Shown one piece after another: positions 1 to 10,245 of a DNA stretch of 64,000 bases. Numbering within the stretch: position 1 is the first letter of the stretch; every line of letters begins with the position of its first letter. The notes under the pieces are model-generated. The model did not search any database and was not told the origin of the DNA. It saw only the letters and a program-made list of their open reading frames with translations. The DNA is from Maritimibacter fusiformis. GTDB lineage: Bacteria > Pseudomonadota > Alphaproteobacteria > Rhodobacterales > Rhodobacteraceae. The DNA is taken from assembly GCF_008086115.1 (NCBI RefSeq), contig NZ_VSIY01000006.1:186001-250000 (forward strand), written 5' to 3'. The translations under genes were made by a program, and so were the position numbers.

Positions 1-304
1 CAGCAAGCCGCTCGACCGCCTGGGCAAAGGTGGCGGCGGAGACGTTGAACGCAAGGTGGTGCAGATTGCCCGCCCCGCGCGGCGTGGGCGACGGATCGGG
101 CTTGCGCGCCTCGTGGGTGAACACCGTGATCAGCCGCCCGTCGCCGGGGTCGAAATAGAGGTGATTCTCGCCCGGCGTGTCGAGGTTGGGTTGTTCGAAC
201 ACGAACGGCATCCCCAGCGTGCCCTGCCAGAAGTCGATCGAGGTCTGCCGGTCGGCCCCGGTCAGCGTGATGTGGTGCACGCCCTGAACTTGCAGCTTCT
301 GCAT
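1..304 (-). CDS. VOC (glyoxalase/dioxygenase superfamily) protein, partial at the window edge
   Basis: The minus strand reads an ATG at 304 preceded by a GGGAG ribosome site, then a VOC-fold start (GVHHITLTGADR) and a strand with FDPGDGRLITVF. A second paired-fold segment with NLHHLAFNV follows, and the frame runs off the left edge of the window. Metal-binding His residues typical of VOC proteins are visible at HHIT and LHHLAF. The family includes ring-cleaving dioxygenases and glyoxalases; the substrate cannot be told from about 100 residues. It follows typA by 66 bases on the same strand. Confidence 0.8.
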   Translation of the reverse strand, partial: MQKLQVQGVHHITLTGADRQTSIDFWQGTLGMPFVFEQPNLDTPGENHLYFDPGDGRLITVFTHEARKPDPSPTPRGAGNLHHLAFNVSAATFAQAVERLA

Positions 305-370
305 GGCTCGCTCCCATCTTCGTGACAGGGTTCGACCCTATCATCCCGGCGACGCGGCTGGCAGCCCCGG

Positions 371-2191
371 CTATACGGCGGCCCGGGCCGCGCGCTTGCG
401 TTCATGCGGGTCGAGGTGGCGTTTGCGCAGGCGGATCGCGTTCGGTGTCACTTCGACCAGTTCGTCGTCGTTGATATAGGCGATGGCCTGTTCCAGCGAA
501 AAGATCGTGGCCGGTGTCAGCCGCACCGCCTCGTCGGTGCCCGAGGCGCGCACGTTGGTCAGCTTCTTGCCCTTGAGCGGGTTGACCTCGAGATCGTTTT
601 CCCGCGCATGTTCGCCGATGATCATGCCCTGGTAGACCTTTTCCTGCGGCCCGATGAACATCTTGCCGCGCTCTTCGAGGTTCCACAGCGCATAGGCCAC
701 CGCTTCGCCCGCCTCCATCGAGATCAGCACGCCCGCGCGCCGGCCCTCGATGGCGCCCTTGTGCGGCGCCCAGTCGTGAAACACCCGGTTCAGAACGCCG
801 GTGCCGCGGGTGTCGGTCAGGAACTCGCCGTGATAGCCGATCAGCCCGCGCGACGGCACATGCGCGATGATCCGGGTCTTGCCGGTGCCCGCGGGCTTCA
901 TCTCGACCAGCTCGCCCTTGCGCGCGCCGGTGATCTTTTCGATCACCGCGCCGGAATACTCGTCGTCGACGTCGATGGTGACTTCCTCGATCGGCTCCAG
1001 CGTCACGCCGTCCTGTTCGCGCAACAGAACCTGCGGGCGCGAGATCGACAGTTCGAACCCTTCGCGGCGCATGTTCTCGATCAGCACACCCATCTGCAAT
1101 TCGCCGCGGCCCGCAACCTCGAAGGCGTCGCCGCCCGGCGTGTCGGTGACCTTGATGGCGACGTTGCTTTCGGCCTCTTTCATCAGGCGCTCACGGATCA
1201 CGCGGCTTTGCACCTTCTTGCCGTCGCGGCCTGCGAGCGGGCTGTCGTTGATCCCGAAGGTGACCGAGATGGTCGGCGGGTCGATCGGCTGGGCGGGCAG
1301 GGGGGTGTCGACCGCGAGTGCGGCGATCGTGTCCGACACGGTGGCCTTGGACATGCCGGCAAGCGTGACGATGTCGCCCGCAATCGCCTCGGGAATCTCC
1401 TGCTGGCCGAGGCCGCGGAAGGCGAGGATCTTGGACACCCGGAATTGTTCGATCTTCTGGCCGATGCGGCTGATCGCCTGCACCGTCGCGCCGGTCTTGA
1501 GACGGCCCGATTCCACGCGGCCGGTCAGGATGCGGCCGATGAACGGATCGGCGCCCAGCGTGGTGGCGAGCATGCGAAAATCCTCGCCCTGGCGCTTGAT
1601 CTGGCGCGGCGCGGGCACATGGTTCACCACCAGCTTGAACAGCGCATCCAGGCCCTTGCGCGGCCCATCCAGCGTGGCATCGGCCCAGCCGGAGCGGCCC
1701 GAAGCGTAGAGATGCGGAAAATCAAGCTGGTCGTCGTCGGCGCCGAGGTTGGCGAACAGGTCGAACACCTCGTTCAGCGCCCGGTCTGGCTCGGCGTCGG
1801 GCTTGTCGACCTTGTTGAGCACCACGATCGGGCGCAGCCCCAGCGCCAGCGCCTTGGCGGTGACGAACTTGGTCTGCGGCATCGGCCCTTCGGCGGCGTC
1901 GACCAGCAGCACCACGCCATCGACCATCGACAGGATGCGCTCGACCTCGCCGCCGAAATCGGCGTGGCCCGGCGTGTCGACGATGTTGATGCGCGTGCCC
2001 TTCCACTCGACCGACGTGGCCTTGGCCAGGATGGTGATGCCGCGCTCGCGCTCGATGTCGTTACTGTCCATCGCGCGTTCGGCCACCGCCTGGTTCTCGC
2101 GGAACGCCCCCGATTGCTTGAGCAATTCGTCCACCAGAGTGGTCTTGCCGTGGTCAACGTGGGCGATGATCGCAATATTGCGAAGGTCCAT
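371..2191 (-). CDS. typA: Ribosome-associated translational GTPase TypA/BipA
   Basis: This 606-residue protein matches the usual TypA/BipA length. The GTPase motifs are present: P-loop HVDHGKT at about 11-17, DTPGH at 72-76 and NKVD at 126-129. EF-G-like domains II, III and V and the family C-terminal domain follow ([19 protein letters not shown]-like stretch). TypA binds the ribosome and helps assembly and stress or low-temperature growth. The ATG at 2191 is chosen because AAAGGA precedes it and because the protein then begins directly with [17 protein letters not shown]; an upstream in-frame ATG at 2212 adds seven unusual residues. It is probably the last member of a cutA-SMR-YitT-typA string on the minus strand. 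Confidence 0.97.
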   Translation of the reverse strand: MDLRNIAIIAHVDHGKTTLVDELLKQSGAFRENQAVAERAMDSNDIERERGITILAKATSVEWKGTRINIVDTPGHADFGGEVERILSMVDGVVLLVDAAEGPMPQTKFVTAKALALGLRPIVVLNKVDKPDAEPDRALNEVFDLFANLGADDDQLDFPHLYASGRSGWADATLDGPRKGLDALFKLVVNHVPAPRQIKRQGEDFRMLATTLGADPFIGRILTGRVESGRLKTGATVQAISRIGQKIEQFRVSKILAFRGLGQQEIPEAIAGDIVTLAGMSKATVSDTIAALAVDTPLPAQPIDPPTISVTFGINDSPLAGRDGKKVQSRVIRERLMKEAESNVAIKVTDTPGGDAFEVAGRGELQMGVLIENMRREGFELSISRPQVLLREQDGVTLEPIEEVTIDVDDEYSGAVIEKITGARKGELVEMKPAGTGKTRIIAHVPSRGLIGYHGEFLTDTRGTGVLNRVFHDWAPHKGAIEGRRAGVLISMEAGEAVAYALWNLEERGKMFIGPQEKVYQGMIIGEHARENDLEVNPLKGKKLTNVRASGTDEAVRLTPATIFSLEQAIAYINDDELVEVTPNAIRLRKRHLDPHERKRAARAAV

Positions 2192-2267
2192 GAACGCGTC
2201 CTTTGTCTGCATCGCGCGGCATTACAGCGCGGTTGCAGCAATTGCCAGTGCGAAAACGAAAAAGGCT

Positions 2268-2882
2268 CTATTTCGCGATGTAGCGGTCGCGGCGGTGGTT
2301 GAGCGCGATCACGATATTGAGAAGTGCTGCCCCCGCGAAGGACCATACCACAACCGTGAGCGGGAACAAAAACAGCGCCAGCACCAGCACGCCCAGGTCG
2401 AACACCAACTGCACCAGCCCGGCCCGTATCCCGGCCCGGTCCTGCAGGTAAAGCGCCATGATCCCGACCCCGCCCAGCGAGGCGCCGTGGCGAAACAGGA
2501 TCACCAGCCCGGCGCTGGCCAGGATGCCGGCGGCAAGGGCCGCGACCGCGGGGTGCGTGACCTCGAGCGTGGTGAAGCGGCTGAGAAGGTCGGTGATGAC
2601 CGACAAAAGCGCCACGGCAAGGAAGGTCTTGAGCGTGAAGCGCCAGCCCATCCGCGCCAGCGCGAAGGCATAGAACGGCAGGTTCAGCACGAAAAACACC
2701 ATCCCGAACGACCAGCCACCCATGTAGGCGACGATCAGCGACAGCCCTGCGATCTGGCCGGTGATCAGCCCGGCGGCCTGAAGAAACTGCACCGAAACCG
2801 CAACCAGCACGGTGCCGGACAGAAAGCCGATCAGGTCTTCGACCGGCGAATGCCGGTCAGGAGGGGACGAGAGCAGGAGCAT
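2268..2882 (-). CDS. YitT family integral membrane protein
   Basis: This 204-residue protein has five to six hydrophobic segments and the YitT signature features: an early segment with [14 protein letters not shown] and a glycine-rich stretch [17 protein letters not shown] near residue 140. It is an inner-membrane protein of uncertain biochemical role. The gene starts 3 bases after the SMR efflux gene stops, so the two are almost certainly co-transcribed. It is 76 bases upstream of typA. The C-terminal soluble DUF2179 domain found in longer YitT proteins is absent. Confidence 0.85.
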   Translation of the reverse strand: MLLLSSPPDRHSPVEDLIGFLSGTVLVAVSVQFLQAAGLITGQIAGLSLIVAYMGGWSFGMVFFVLNLPFYAFALARMGWRFTLKTFLAVALLSVITDLLSRFTTLEVTHPAVAALAAGILASAGLVILFRHGASLGGVGIMALYLQDRAGIRAGLVQLVFDLGVLVLALFLFPLTVVVWSFAGAALLNIVIALNHRRDRYIAK

Positions 2883-2885
2883 GGG

Positions 2886-3215
2886 TCAGGCCGGTCCGGT
2901 GTTCGAGAACAGGTGAATGACGAGGATGCCGCCGAGGATCATCGCCATGCCGAGGATCGCGGGCAGGTCGAGCCGCTGGCCGAACACGATGAACCCGATT
3001 ACCGCGATCATCGCGATGCCCAGCCCGGACCAGATCGCATAGGCGATGCCCACCGGCATGAACTTCAAGGCCCAGGCCAGCAGCGCGAAACTGACCGCAT
3101 AGGCGACGACGACGATCAGCGACGGCACCAGCCGGCTGAATTGCTGGCTGGCTTGCAGCGCGGTTGTGCCGATGGTCTCGGCGACGACGGCGATGAACAG
3201 GATCAGGTAGGGCAT
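2886..3215 (-). CDS. Small multidrug resistance (SMR) efflux protein, EmrE-like
   Basis: The 109-residue protein has four transmembrane helices, the standard SMR length. The essential membrane-embedded glutamate is present at residue 13 ([12 protein letters not shown]), and the conserved YAIWSGLG motif lies in helix 3. Family members work as antiparallel dimers that exchange protons for quaternary ammonium or guanidinium compounds. A TTG at 3221 is in frame, but the ATG at 3215 gives the family-typical start MPYLILF. The cutA stop lies 2 bases upstream. Drug exporter versus guanidinium exporter is not resolved; the helix-1 sequence is closer to EmrE than to SugE. Confidence 0.9.
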   Translation of the reverse strand: MPYLILFIAVVAETIGTTALQASQQFSRLVPSLIVVVAYAVSFALLAWALKFMPVGIAYAIWSGLGIAMIAVIGFIVFGQRLDLPAILGMAMILGGILVIHLFSNTGPA

Positions 3216-3217
3216 GG

Positions 3218-3550
3218 TCAATCCGGGGCTTTGCAGGTGGTTTCAACCCAGTCGAGGTAATCGGCGCTGCCCCCGACGATGGCAAGTGCGGTGATCTGCG
3301 GCACCTCGTCCGGGTGATGGGCGCGGATGTCGGCCTCGAGCGCGGTCAGGCAGGCGCGGGTGGTCTTGGCGGTCAGTAGCCATTCCTCGGCGCGTTCGGT
3401 GCGGCCCTGCCAGGTATAGACCGAGGCGATGCGCGCGATCTGCCCGCAGGCGATCAGACCGGCACCGACCAGCCGATCGGCGGCGGCAAGTGCCAGGTCT
3501 TCGCTGGGAAAGGTGATCTGCGCCTCGACGGCGTTATGGCTCTGCATCAT
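3218..3550 (-). CDS. cutA: Divalent-cation tolerance protein CutA
   Basis: At 110 residues this has the normal CutA size. It carries the family core: [27 protein letters not shown] and a C-terminal P-x-I-x-x-L-x-I-V-G-G-S-A-x-Y-L-x-W segment. CutA forms a PII-like trimer and has been linked to copper and other divalent metals, although its exact role is unsettled. Two ATGs are adjacent at the start (3550 and 3547). It is the first gene of the cutA-SMR-YitT run. The icd terminator at 3616-3653 separates it from icd. Confidence 0.93.
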   Translation of the reverse strand: MMQSHNAVEAQITFPSEDLALAAADRLVGAGLIACGQIARIASVYTWQGRTERAEEWLLTAKTTRACLTALEADIRAHHPDEVPQITALAIVGGSADYLDWVETTCKAPD

Positions 3551-3615
3551 GGTCTCTGTGGTCCGCTGTCGGGGCCGACGCTACGCCCGCACGCAGCACC
3601 GCGCCAGTGCGCGCG

Positions 3616-3653
3616 GCGAAAAAAGCGAAAGGCGGCACCGGGATGCCGCCTTT
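3616..3653 (-). terminator. Rho-independent terminator of icd
   Basis: A perfect 10-bp stem (AAAGGCGGCA with TGCCGCCTTT, 3628-3637 and 3644-3653) with a 6-base loop is followed on the minus strand by CGCTTTTTT. It starts 28 bases after the icd stop codon. Confidence 0.92.
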
Positions 3654-3680
3654 GCAGGTGGTTTCGTCAGGCGGCCCGGA

Positions 3681-4892
3681 TCAGGCAAGCGCCTTTTGCA
3701 GGTTCTCGTCGACCGCGTCGAGGAAGCCCTCGGTGGTCAGCCACTTCTGGTCGGGGCCGACCAGCAGCGCCAGGTCCTTGGTCATCTGGCCGCCTTCGAC
3801 GGTGTCGACCACCACCTTTTCGAGCGTTTCCGCGAACTGCATCAGGGCGCTGTTGTCGTCGAGCTTGGCGCGGTGCTTGAGCCCGCCGGTCCAGGCGTAG
3901 ATCGACGCAATCGAGTTGGTCGAGGTCGCCTCGCCCTTCTGGTGCTGGCGATAGTGGCGGGTGACGGTGCCATGCGCCGCCTCGGCCTCGACGATCTTGC
4001 CGTCCGGCGTCATCAGTTGCGAGGTCATCAGCCCGAGCGAGCCATAGCCCTGCGCCACGGTGTCGGACTGCACGTCGCCGTCGTAGTTCTTGCAGGCCCA
4101 GACATAGCCGCCCGACCATTTCAGCGCCGCCGCGACCATGTCGTCGATCAGGCGGTGTTCGTAGTGGATGCCCTTTGCCTTGAACTTGTCGGCGAACTCG
4201 GCCTCGTAGACTTCCTGGAAGATATCCTTGAAGCGGCCGTCATAGGCCTTGAGGATGGTGTTCTTGGTCGACAGATACACCGGCCAGCCAAGGTTGAGGC
4301 CATAGTTGAGCGAGGCGCGGGCGAAGTCGTAGATCGAGGCGTCGAGGTTGTACATGCCCATCGCGATCCCGGCGCCGGGGGCGTCGAACACCTCGTGCTC
4401 GATCACGGCGCCGTCCTCGCCGACGAATTTCATCGTCAGCTTGCCCTTGCCCGGAAAGCGGAAATCGGTGGCGCGATACTGGTCGCCAAAGGCGTGGCGG
4501 CCGACGACGATCGGCTTGGTCCAGCCCGGCACAAGGCGCGGCACGTTCGAGCAGATGATCGGGGCGCGGAACACCACGCCGCCCAGGATGTTACGGATCG
4601 TGCCATTGGGCGAGCGCCACATCTTTTTCAGGCCGAATTCCTCGACGCGCGCCTCATCGGGCGTGATGGTGGCGCATTTCACGCCGACGCCGACTTCCTT
4701 GATCTTCTCGGCGGCGTCGATGGTGATCTGGTCGTCGGTCTCGTCGCGTTTCTGGATCGAAAGGTCGTAGTAGAGCAGGTCGACATCGAGATAGGGCTCG
4801 ATCAGCTTTTTCTTGATGATGTCCCAGATGATCCGGGTCATCTCGTCGCCGTCGATCTCGACGATGGGGTTGTCCACCTTGATCTTCGTCAT
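3681..4892 (-). CDS. icd: NADP-dependent isocitrate dehydrogenase
   Basis: This 403-residue enzyme converts isocitrate to 2-oxoglutarate with NADP in the TCA cycle. The length and motifs fit the homodimeric type II group (eukaryotic-like) usual in alphaproteobacteria rather than the E. coli type. The isocitrate-binding SPNGTIRN segment lies at about 94-101, and the metal-binding aspartate region is in [20 protein letters not shown]. The ATG is preceded by GGAGCG. It is transcribed alone and ends in a strong terminator. Confidence 0.97.
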   Translation of the reverse strand: MTKIKVDNPIVEIDGDEMTRIIWDIIKKKLIEPYLDVDLLYYDLSIQKRDETDDQITIDAAEKIKEVGVGVKCATITPDEARVEEFGLKKMWRSPNGTIRNILGGVVFRAPIICSNVPRLVPGWTKPIVVGRHAFGDQYRATDFRFPGKGKLTMKFVGEDGAVIEHEVFDAPGAGIAMGMYNLDASIYDFARASLNYGLNLGWPVYLSTKNTILKAYDGRFKDIFQEVYEAEFADKFKAKGIHYEHRLIDDMVAAALKWSGGYVWACKNYDGDVQSDTVAQGYGSLGLMTSQLMTPDGKIVEAEAAHGTVTRHYRQHQKGEATSTNSIASIYAWTGGLKHRAKLDDNSALMQFAETLEKVVVDTVEGGQMTKDLALLVGPDQKWLTTEGFLDAVDENLQKALA

Positions 4893-5218
4893 GGGGCGCT
4901 CCTTGACTGTTTGTGAATCGGTTGGCGCCTTCTAGCGCAGATCGGAGCGCGTGGGAAGATGGTATGCGGTTGTATACTGAAAGGCGCACCGAAGCGGCCA
5001 GGATCATTCCGAATGATCTTGGCAAGAGCCTTCGGAAAGCTCTTGCCCGCAGCCTCAGCAGACCACACGCACCATTTCGGTGTTGCAGATGATCACCATC
5101 TGCCCGGCGTTTTCGACCGCGTGAAAGCCGCGCCGCCGCAACTCAACTCCGAACGCCGCCCAGCCGACGATGCGCTCGATATCGCGCCGGCCGCGACGCG
5201 GTCGTGGTCAACAAACCC
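4893..5218. other. Intergenic region icd / outer-membrane protein with two adjacent stem-loops
   Basis: This 326-base gap contains the icd promoter side and two consecutive inverted repeats: GATCATT-CCG-AATGATC at 5002-5018 and GGCAAGAGC-(9 nt)-GCTCTTGCC at 5021-5047. Neither has a following T-run. On the minus strand an ATG-less open frame of about 55 codons runs down to a stop at about 5056 and could be a gene remnant. No tRNA or convincing gene is seen. Confidence 0.55.
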
Positions 5219-5941
5219 CTAGTAATACGGCTTGTAGGTGAACATGCGGTCGCTGTCGCCGGCCCCGTCCAGCCGGAACGTCAGCCCCGCCGAAATGACC
5301 GAACCGCGATAGACCGGAGGCTTGCCGAAGTCGTTCCACATCAGAGCATAATCGCCATAGAACGAGATCTGATCGGTGACGGCCACGCTCGCCCCCACCC
5401 CGGCGAGACGGTAATAGCCAAAGCCCGCACCGTAGTCGATGTTGCGCAGATAGCCGCGCAGGCGAAATCGGTCGCTGACGGCATAAGACCCCGAGGCTTC
5501 GAGCAGCCAGGCCGGTTCCACGGACGAGAAATAATGCCCGCCGCGCGCCTCGAGGCGCCAGGGGCCACTGACATAGGTCGCCTCGGCCCCGAGGAACCAG
5601 TCGCCGCCGTTGAAGGTGTCATAGGCCACAAGCGCGCCCAGCCGGGTGGTGCCGGACACGTCGTAGAAATTGTGAACCGCCACGCCGCCGATGGTCTGGA
5701 AGGTCAGGAACGGGTCGGAACTGGCTACCTCGGTCATGCCGTTGACACCGACCTGCACGCCGAACCCGCTGGAAAAGCGGAACGCGGCATCGGCGCCGGC
5801 GTTCACCTGCGACAGGGTGAACCCTGCGCCATCGTCGTAGTGCAGAAATTCGAACCGCGCGGTCGCGCCTTCGAAGGTCTGGGCCTGCGCGGTCCCGACC
5901 GTAAACATGACTGCCGCGGCTGCTAGAATGGATTTGATCAT
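5219..5941 (-). CDS. Outer-membrane beta-barrel protein of unknown function
   Basis: The 240-residue protein begins with a clear Sec signal peptide (cleavage after AQA, about residue 20). The rest has the alternating pattern of amphipathic beta strands, many glycines and aromatic residues, and ends in YKPYY, an aromatic terminus like those used for outer-membrane insertion. An 8- to 12-strand porin-like barrel is likely. No catalytic motif was recognised. It is monocistronic, with a GGGG-rich leader just before the ATG. Confidence 0.7.
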   Translation of the reverse strand: MIKSILAAAAVMFTVGTAQAQTFEGATARFEFLHYDDGAGFTLSQVNAGADAAFRFSSGFGVQVGVNGMTEVASSDPFLTFQTIGGVAVHNFYDVSGTTRLGALVAYDTFNGGDWFLGAEATYVSGPWRLEARGGHYFSSVEPAWLLEASGSYAVSDRFRLRGYLRNIDYGAGFGYYRLAGVGASVAVTDQISFYGDYALMWNDFGKPPVYRGSVISAGLTFRLDGAGDSDRMFTYKPYY

Positions 5942-6012
5942 GGAAACTCCCCCTCAGGGGGGGGAAAGTTACAAATCAGAGTCGGGATTGGAAGCTTTTT
6001 TGCCCAACCGCC

Positions 6013-6237
6013 TCAGGTTTTTCCCCCGGCGTGATACCTGAGCACATAGACCCGGATCGCCGAGGCCAGCCCCGCCGAGACCCCGCGCGCCGCGTCGATC
6101 TCGGCGGCCAGTTCGTTGATGCCCTTGCCTTCGGCGGCGGCGATGTCGCGGAAGGCCTGCCAGAACTCGGGCTCCAGCGACACCGAGGTGCGGTGGCCCT
6201 TGAGCGTCAGCGAATGCTTGGCCGGACGCGCGCTCAT
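6013..6237 (-). CDS. Ribbon-helix-helix domain protein
   Basis: The 74-residue protein has a beta strand with LKGHRTSVSLEPEFW followed by two helices, the pattern of the RHH_4 family found next to fumC in Rhodobacterales. RHH proteins are usually DNA-binding dimers, but no target is known for this one. Its start overlaps the stop of the upstream DUF4169 gene by ATGA, so translation is probably coupled. Confidence 0.82.
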   Translation of the reverse strand: MSARPAKHSLTLKGHRTSVSLEPEFWQAFRDIAAAEGKGINELAAEIDAARGVSAGLASAIRVYVLRYHAGGKT

Positions 6238-6406
6238 TCGCGCTTTTTCCCGTCGAGATCGCGCGCGGCCTTGTAGGCCCGCGCCTTGTCCGCCGCCTTC
6301 TCGGCCCCGGTGCGCCCGTATTTCACCGCGTTCGCGTCCGCAGCCGCGCGCTTTTCGTCGCGCGCGCGCGTCTTGCGGGCCTTGGACAGGGACGCGACCT
6401 TGGCCA

Positions 6407-6407
<1 letters not shown>
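6234..6407 (-). CDS. DUF4169 family small basic protein
   Basis: A 57-residue, very Lys/Arg/Ala-rich protein. The start MAKVASLSKARKTRARDEK and the VKYGRTGAEK motif match DUF4169, a short family restricted mainly to Rhodobacterales. It sits between fumC (TGATG overlap upstream) and the RHH gene (ATGA overlap downstream). Its function is unknown; the basic charge hints at nucleic-acid or ribosome contact, which is inference only. Confidence 0.82.
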
Positions 6408-7801
<1,394 letters not shown>

Positions 7802-7827
7802 CGGGCAGCCCTCTTGATGCGATTGGT

Positions 7828-7850
7828 CGCGGCTTACATACCAAGCCGCG
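7828..7850 (-). promoter_or_regulatory. Stem-loop in the fumC leader
   Basis: An 8-bp perfect inverted repeat, CGCGGCTT with AAGCCGCG around a 7-base spacer, lies in the 122-base gap between sspB and fumC. There is no T-run, so it could be a weak sspB terminator, a leader structure or an operator. Its role is not known. Confidence 0.4.
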
Positions 7851-7923
7851 CCGAAAGTGCAATTTCAATATGGTATACGATGGGATGCAAGGGGTCGCAG
7901 GGGCGCCCGTTTGCGAAAGCTGC

Positions 7924-8418
7924 CTACTTGCGGAAACTGTCGAGGCTGACCACCTCGGCGGCGCGCGATGCCTCCTCGGCGCGGTCGGGCGCATCCTCGC
8001 CGTCCTTTCGCGGCTCGCGCAGGGGGCGGGGTTCCTCCGGCGCTTTCTCGATGTTCTCGGCTTCCTGCGATTCAAAGCGCAGCCCGAACTCGACCGAGGG
8101 GTCGACGAAGGTGCGGATCGCGTCGTAGGGCACATACATGCGCTCGGGCTGGTCGTTGAAATTCAGCGTCACCGCAAAACCGTCGTCATCGACCTCGAGA
8201 TCGTCGAACCAGTGCTGCATCACGATGGTCATGTCGGCGGGAAACCGGTCCGACAGCCAGTCCGCGATCTCGACATCCGGGTGCCCGGTGTCGAAGCTGA
8301 TGAAGAAGTGATGCTCACCGGGCAGCCCGGTCTTGGCCACGCGCGCCAGCACGTCGCGGATCAACCCGCGCATGGCGTCGTGCATCATGTTGCCATAGTC
8401 GATCTCGTCGTCCGACAT
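7924..8418 (-). CDS. sspB: SspB family proteolysis adaptor (alphaproteobacterial type)
   Basis: The protein is 164 residues. An N-terminal SspB fold (MSDDEIDYGNMMHDAMRGLIRDVL, HHFFISFDTGHPDVEI, MTIVMQHWFDDLEV) is followed by an acidic, low-complexity tail and a short C-terminal motif EVVSLDSFRK. In Caulobacter the SspB-alpha adaptor captures ssrA-tagged proteins and its tail docks on ClpX. The ATG at 8418 is chosen because the longer open frame (to 8541) has an unrelated Pro/Ser-rich extension. The tmRNA gene lies about 125 bases upstream on the same strand, which puts tag and adaptor side by side. Confidence 0.93.
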   Translation of the reverse strand: MSDDEIDYGNMMHDAMRGLIRDVLARVAKTGLPGEHHFFISFDTGHPDVEIADWLSDRFPADMTIVMQHWFDDLEVDDDGFAVTLNFNDQPERMYVPYDAIRTFVDPSVEFGLRFESQEAENIEKAPEEPRPLREPRKDGEDAPDRAEEASRAAEVVSLDSFRK

Positions 8419-8544
8419 CTTGATCCTCTGGGCCGGTTCGCCCCCACAATAGGGGATTCGGGATCGAAGAAAAGCCGCGAATCCCGATTGCGTCGCCACG
8501 GGCCGCGATGCCGGCGGCGGGGAACTCTGACGTGTTGGCAAAAG

Positions 8545-8861
8545 GGAAAGTGCAGGCTTCTGTTGCCAGGTGCCTGCGAACCCCGCCTTACGCGGCTAGG
8601 CGCAAGGACTTAAGTTTCGGCAACTCGGACTGCTTAAGCAGCCAGAGCCATAGCCGGAGCACGATTGTTGTTGGCAATTATGCTTTACGGACCGATAACG
8701 GTGGTACCTCACCGGGACAAAGCAATCTCCTTTAGACGTTCGTCGATCCTGTTTCGGCCCCATGTCCCCCCAACAAAGGGATTTTGGTGGAGCCGCCGGG
8801 TACCGCCCCCGGGTCCGATCCGCTTATTACGAGCGCGTTTATGTCCATAGTCCCGAAGGAC
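8545..8861 (-). ncRNA. ssrA: Transfer-messenger RNA, circularly permuted two-piece form
   Basis: Read on the minus strand, the acceptor piece comes first. It ends CGGCTCC-A-CCA with the CCA at 8787-8785, then a 23-base spacer (8784-8762) is followed by the coding piece from 8761, which starts GGGGCCGAAACAGG. GGGGCCG pairs with CGGCTCC in a 7-bp acceptor stem that has G-U at the third pair, the alanine identity element. The tag frame at 8675-8634 encodes ANNNRAPAMALAA and a TAA stop. The coding piece ends near a GCAGGC/GCCTGC stem (8552-8577) followed by CTTTCCCTTTT. The permuted order is the alphaproteobacterial form, processed to two RNAs. Exact mature ends are estimated. Confidence 0.96.
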
Positions 8862-8867
8862 AAGACG

Positions 8868-8896
8868 AATATAGGCGCAGGGCGCGGCAATCTCAA
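8868..8896 (-). promoter_or_regulatory. Sigma-70-type promoter of ssrA
   Basis: On the minus strand TTGAGA (8896-8891) is separated by exactly 17 bases from TATATT (8873-8868). Transcription would start near 8861, about 75 bases before the CCA end of the acceptor piece, which is the length expected for that piece. Confidence 0.8.
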
Positions 8897-9302
8897 GGGA
8901 TTGCGTGACGCTTGCCTTAAATGTGGGCCGGGCAGCGATCTGGCGGCATGGCTGGCCCTTGCCGGTGCGTTTTCAGGCAATGTTTTACATGAAACTCGTA
9001 TTGCAAGATATTGGGATTGCAGCTTTTTAGATCATCGCGGGCGCCGCAGGCGCGTAGTCGAACCTGCCGCAATGCGGCAGCTTTCCCATCGAGGCGCAAA
9101 CCGATGATTGCGCCCGTCCGGCGGACGGCCCGAACGGCGGCCTGGTGCGCCTGATCGTCGTCGAGGGGCTGGATAGCCATGTCGGAGACAGCAACAACGG
9201 CGCCACCACCAGCACCCCGGGGCAGCTTTTCGGTGAACTTCATGTTCGCCTGGAATCTGCAATTGCGCCGGGCCGGGGGCGGCGAGATCCCGCGGCCCCG
9301 CC
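8897..9302. other. Intergenic region upstream of ssrA
   Basis: About 400 bases with no recognised gene. Visible structures are a 7-bp stem with a 3-base loop (CTGCCGC-AAT-GCGGCAG, 9064-9080), a GCGCC/GGCGC repeat at 9041-9053 and a CCGTCCG/CGGACGG palindrome around 9115-9129. One of these may end transcription of the barrel gene at 9303. Confidence 0.4.
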
Positions 9303-10034
9303 TCAGAACCGAAAGCGCAGGCCCACCGTGGCGTAGTTCGATCCGCCGTCGGCGTGGTTGAAAATGTCGCTCGCAAAGAAATCGCCGCCGCCCGAACGGT
9401 GGTGGAAGCGGAACACCAGTTCCCGGTCGCGCCGGTCGGGCAGGGCGAAGGTGATCTCGGGCGACAGGTAGTGCAACAGGCGCGACCCCTCGTTGGTGCC
9501 GCTGGTCCCCTTTTCCCAGTCCGATACGCCGCTGGCATAGCTCAGCCCGGTCGAGACCCCGACCGTGGTGTAGAGCAGGCTGTTCCAGGGAAACGCCTTC
9601 CAGCGGAAATAGAGCGCGCCCCAGACCTCGGTTTCGTCCTGATCGCCAAAGCGTTGCGCGATGCCAAGCTCGGCCTCGATGTCGAAAAGGTCGCCCCAGG
9701 GTTCGTAGCCGAACGAGGCCAGCCGCCGCGAATAGGCGCCGCCGACCAGTCCGGTATCCTCCCACGGCCAGTCCCAGACCGGAACCATCGGCACGAAACC
9801 GAAATCGCCGTTGGTGAAATCGGCAATGCCGAAGGCGCTGGTCATCCGAACCGAGGTGTGGCGCCCGCCAAATACCGTCAGCGCGCAATCGCCGTTGCAC
9901 CCGTCCCTGAACGAGCCCCATTCCCAGTAAAGACCGGTGCTTGACGAGGTGTATCGGGTCTGCGCGCCGGCCCCTTCCGGCGGTATCATCCCGGCAAGGA
10001 CGACCAGCGCAAGGATTACGGCTCTCAGATGCAT
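9303..10034 (-). CDS. Outer-membrane beta-barrel protein, possibly PagL-like
   Basis: This 243-residue protein has a signal peptide ending near GAGAQ (about residue 24), then beta-strand-rich sequence and a C-terminal phenylalanine (GLRFRF), typical of Gram-negative barrels. A motif FRFHHRSGG near residue 210 recalls the His-x-Ser catalytic segment of PagL-type lipid A 3-O-deacylases, but the following residues differ, so enzyme activity is only a suggestion. The protein also has a pair of close cysteines (DGCNGDC). It appears monocistronic. Otherwise it is a barrel of unknown function. Confidence 0.62.
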   Translation of the reverse strand: MHLRAVILALVVLAGMIPPEGAGAQTRYTSSSTGLYWEWGSFRDGCNGDCALTVFGGRHTSVRMTSAFGIADFTNGDFGFVPMVPVWDWPWEDTGLVGGAYSRRLASFGYEPWGDLFDIEAELGIAQRFGDQDETEVWGALYFRWKAFPWNSLLYTTVGVSTGLSYASGVSDWEKGTSGTNEGSRLLHYLSPEITFALPDRRDRELVFRFHHRSGGGDFFASDIFNHADGGSNYATVGLRFRF

Positions 10035-10245
10035 GGCTCCCCCGGTCAGTCCAAATCGGTGCCTGCGTCACCTCCACGCCGAAAATGGCCACGCGCAACA
10101 GACCCCCGATCCTGCCTTTATCCTGACCGCCGCCCGGCGACAGTCAACCGGGAGAGGCGAGGACTGGGCTTCTCATTGCCGTTTGTGGCCGGTATCACAC
10201 GGGTGCCGCGCGGGGCGTGCAGGCAAGCGACCGAAAGGAGACACC

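Noticed and set aside
404-2302. Long plus-strand frames opposite typA (632 residues) and similar frames opposite icd, fumC and trpD
   Set aside because: They are antisense shadows of well-recognised genes; high GC keeps opposite frames open. No family resemblance.
8508-9107. Several short plus- and minus-strand ORFs across 8508-9107
   Set aside because: They overlap the tmRNA gene and its promoter, and their sequences look like translated RNA.
8917-9243. Minus-strand frame of 108 codons starting MKFTEKLPRGAGGG
   Set aside because: It has an ATG and a weak AGG site but random-looking composition and no recognised family; kept as intergenic.
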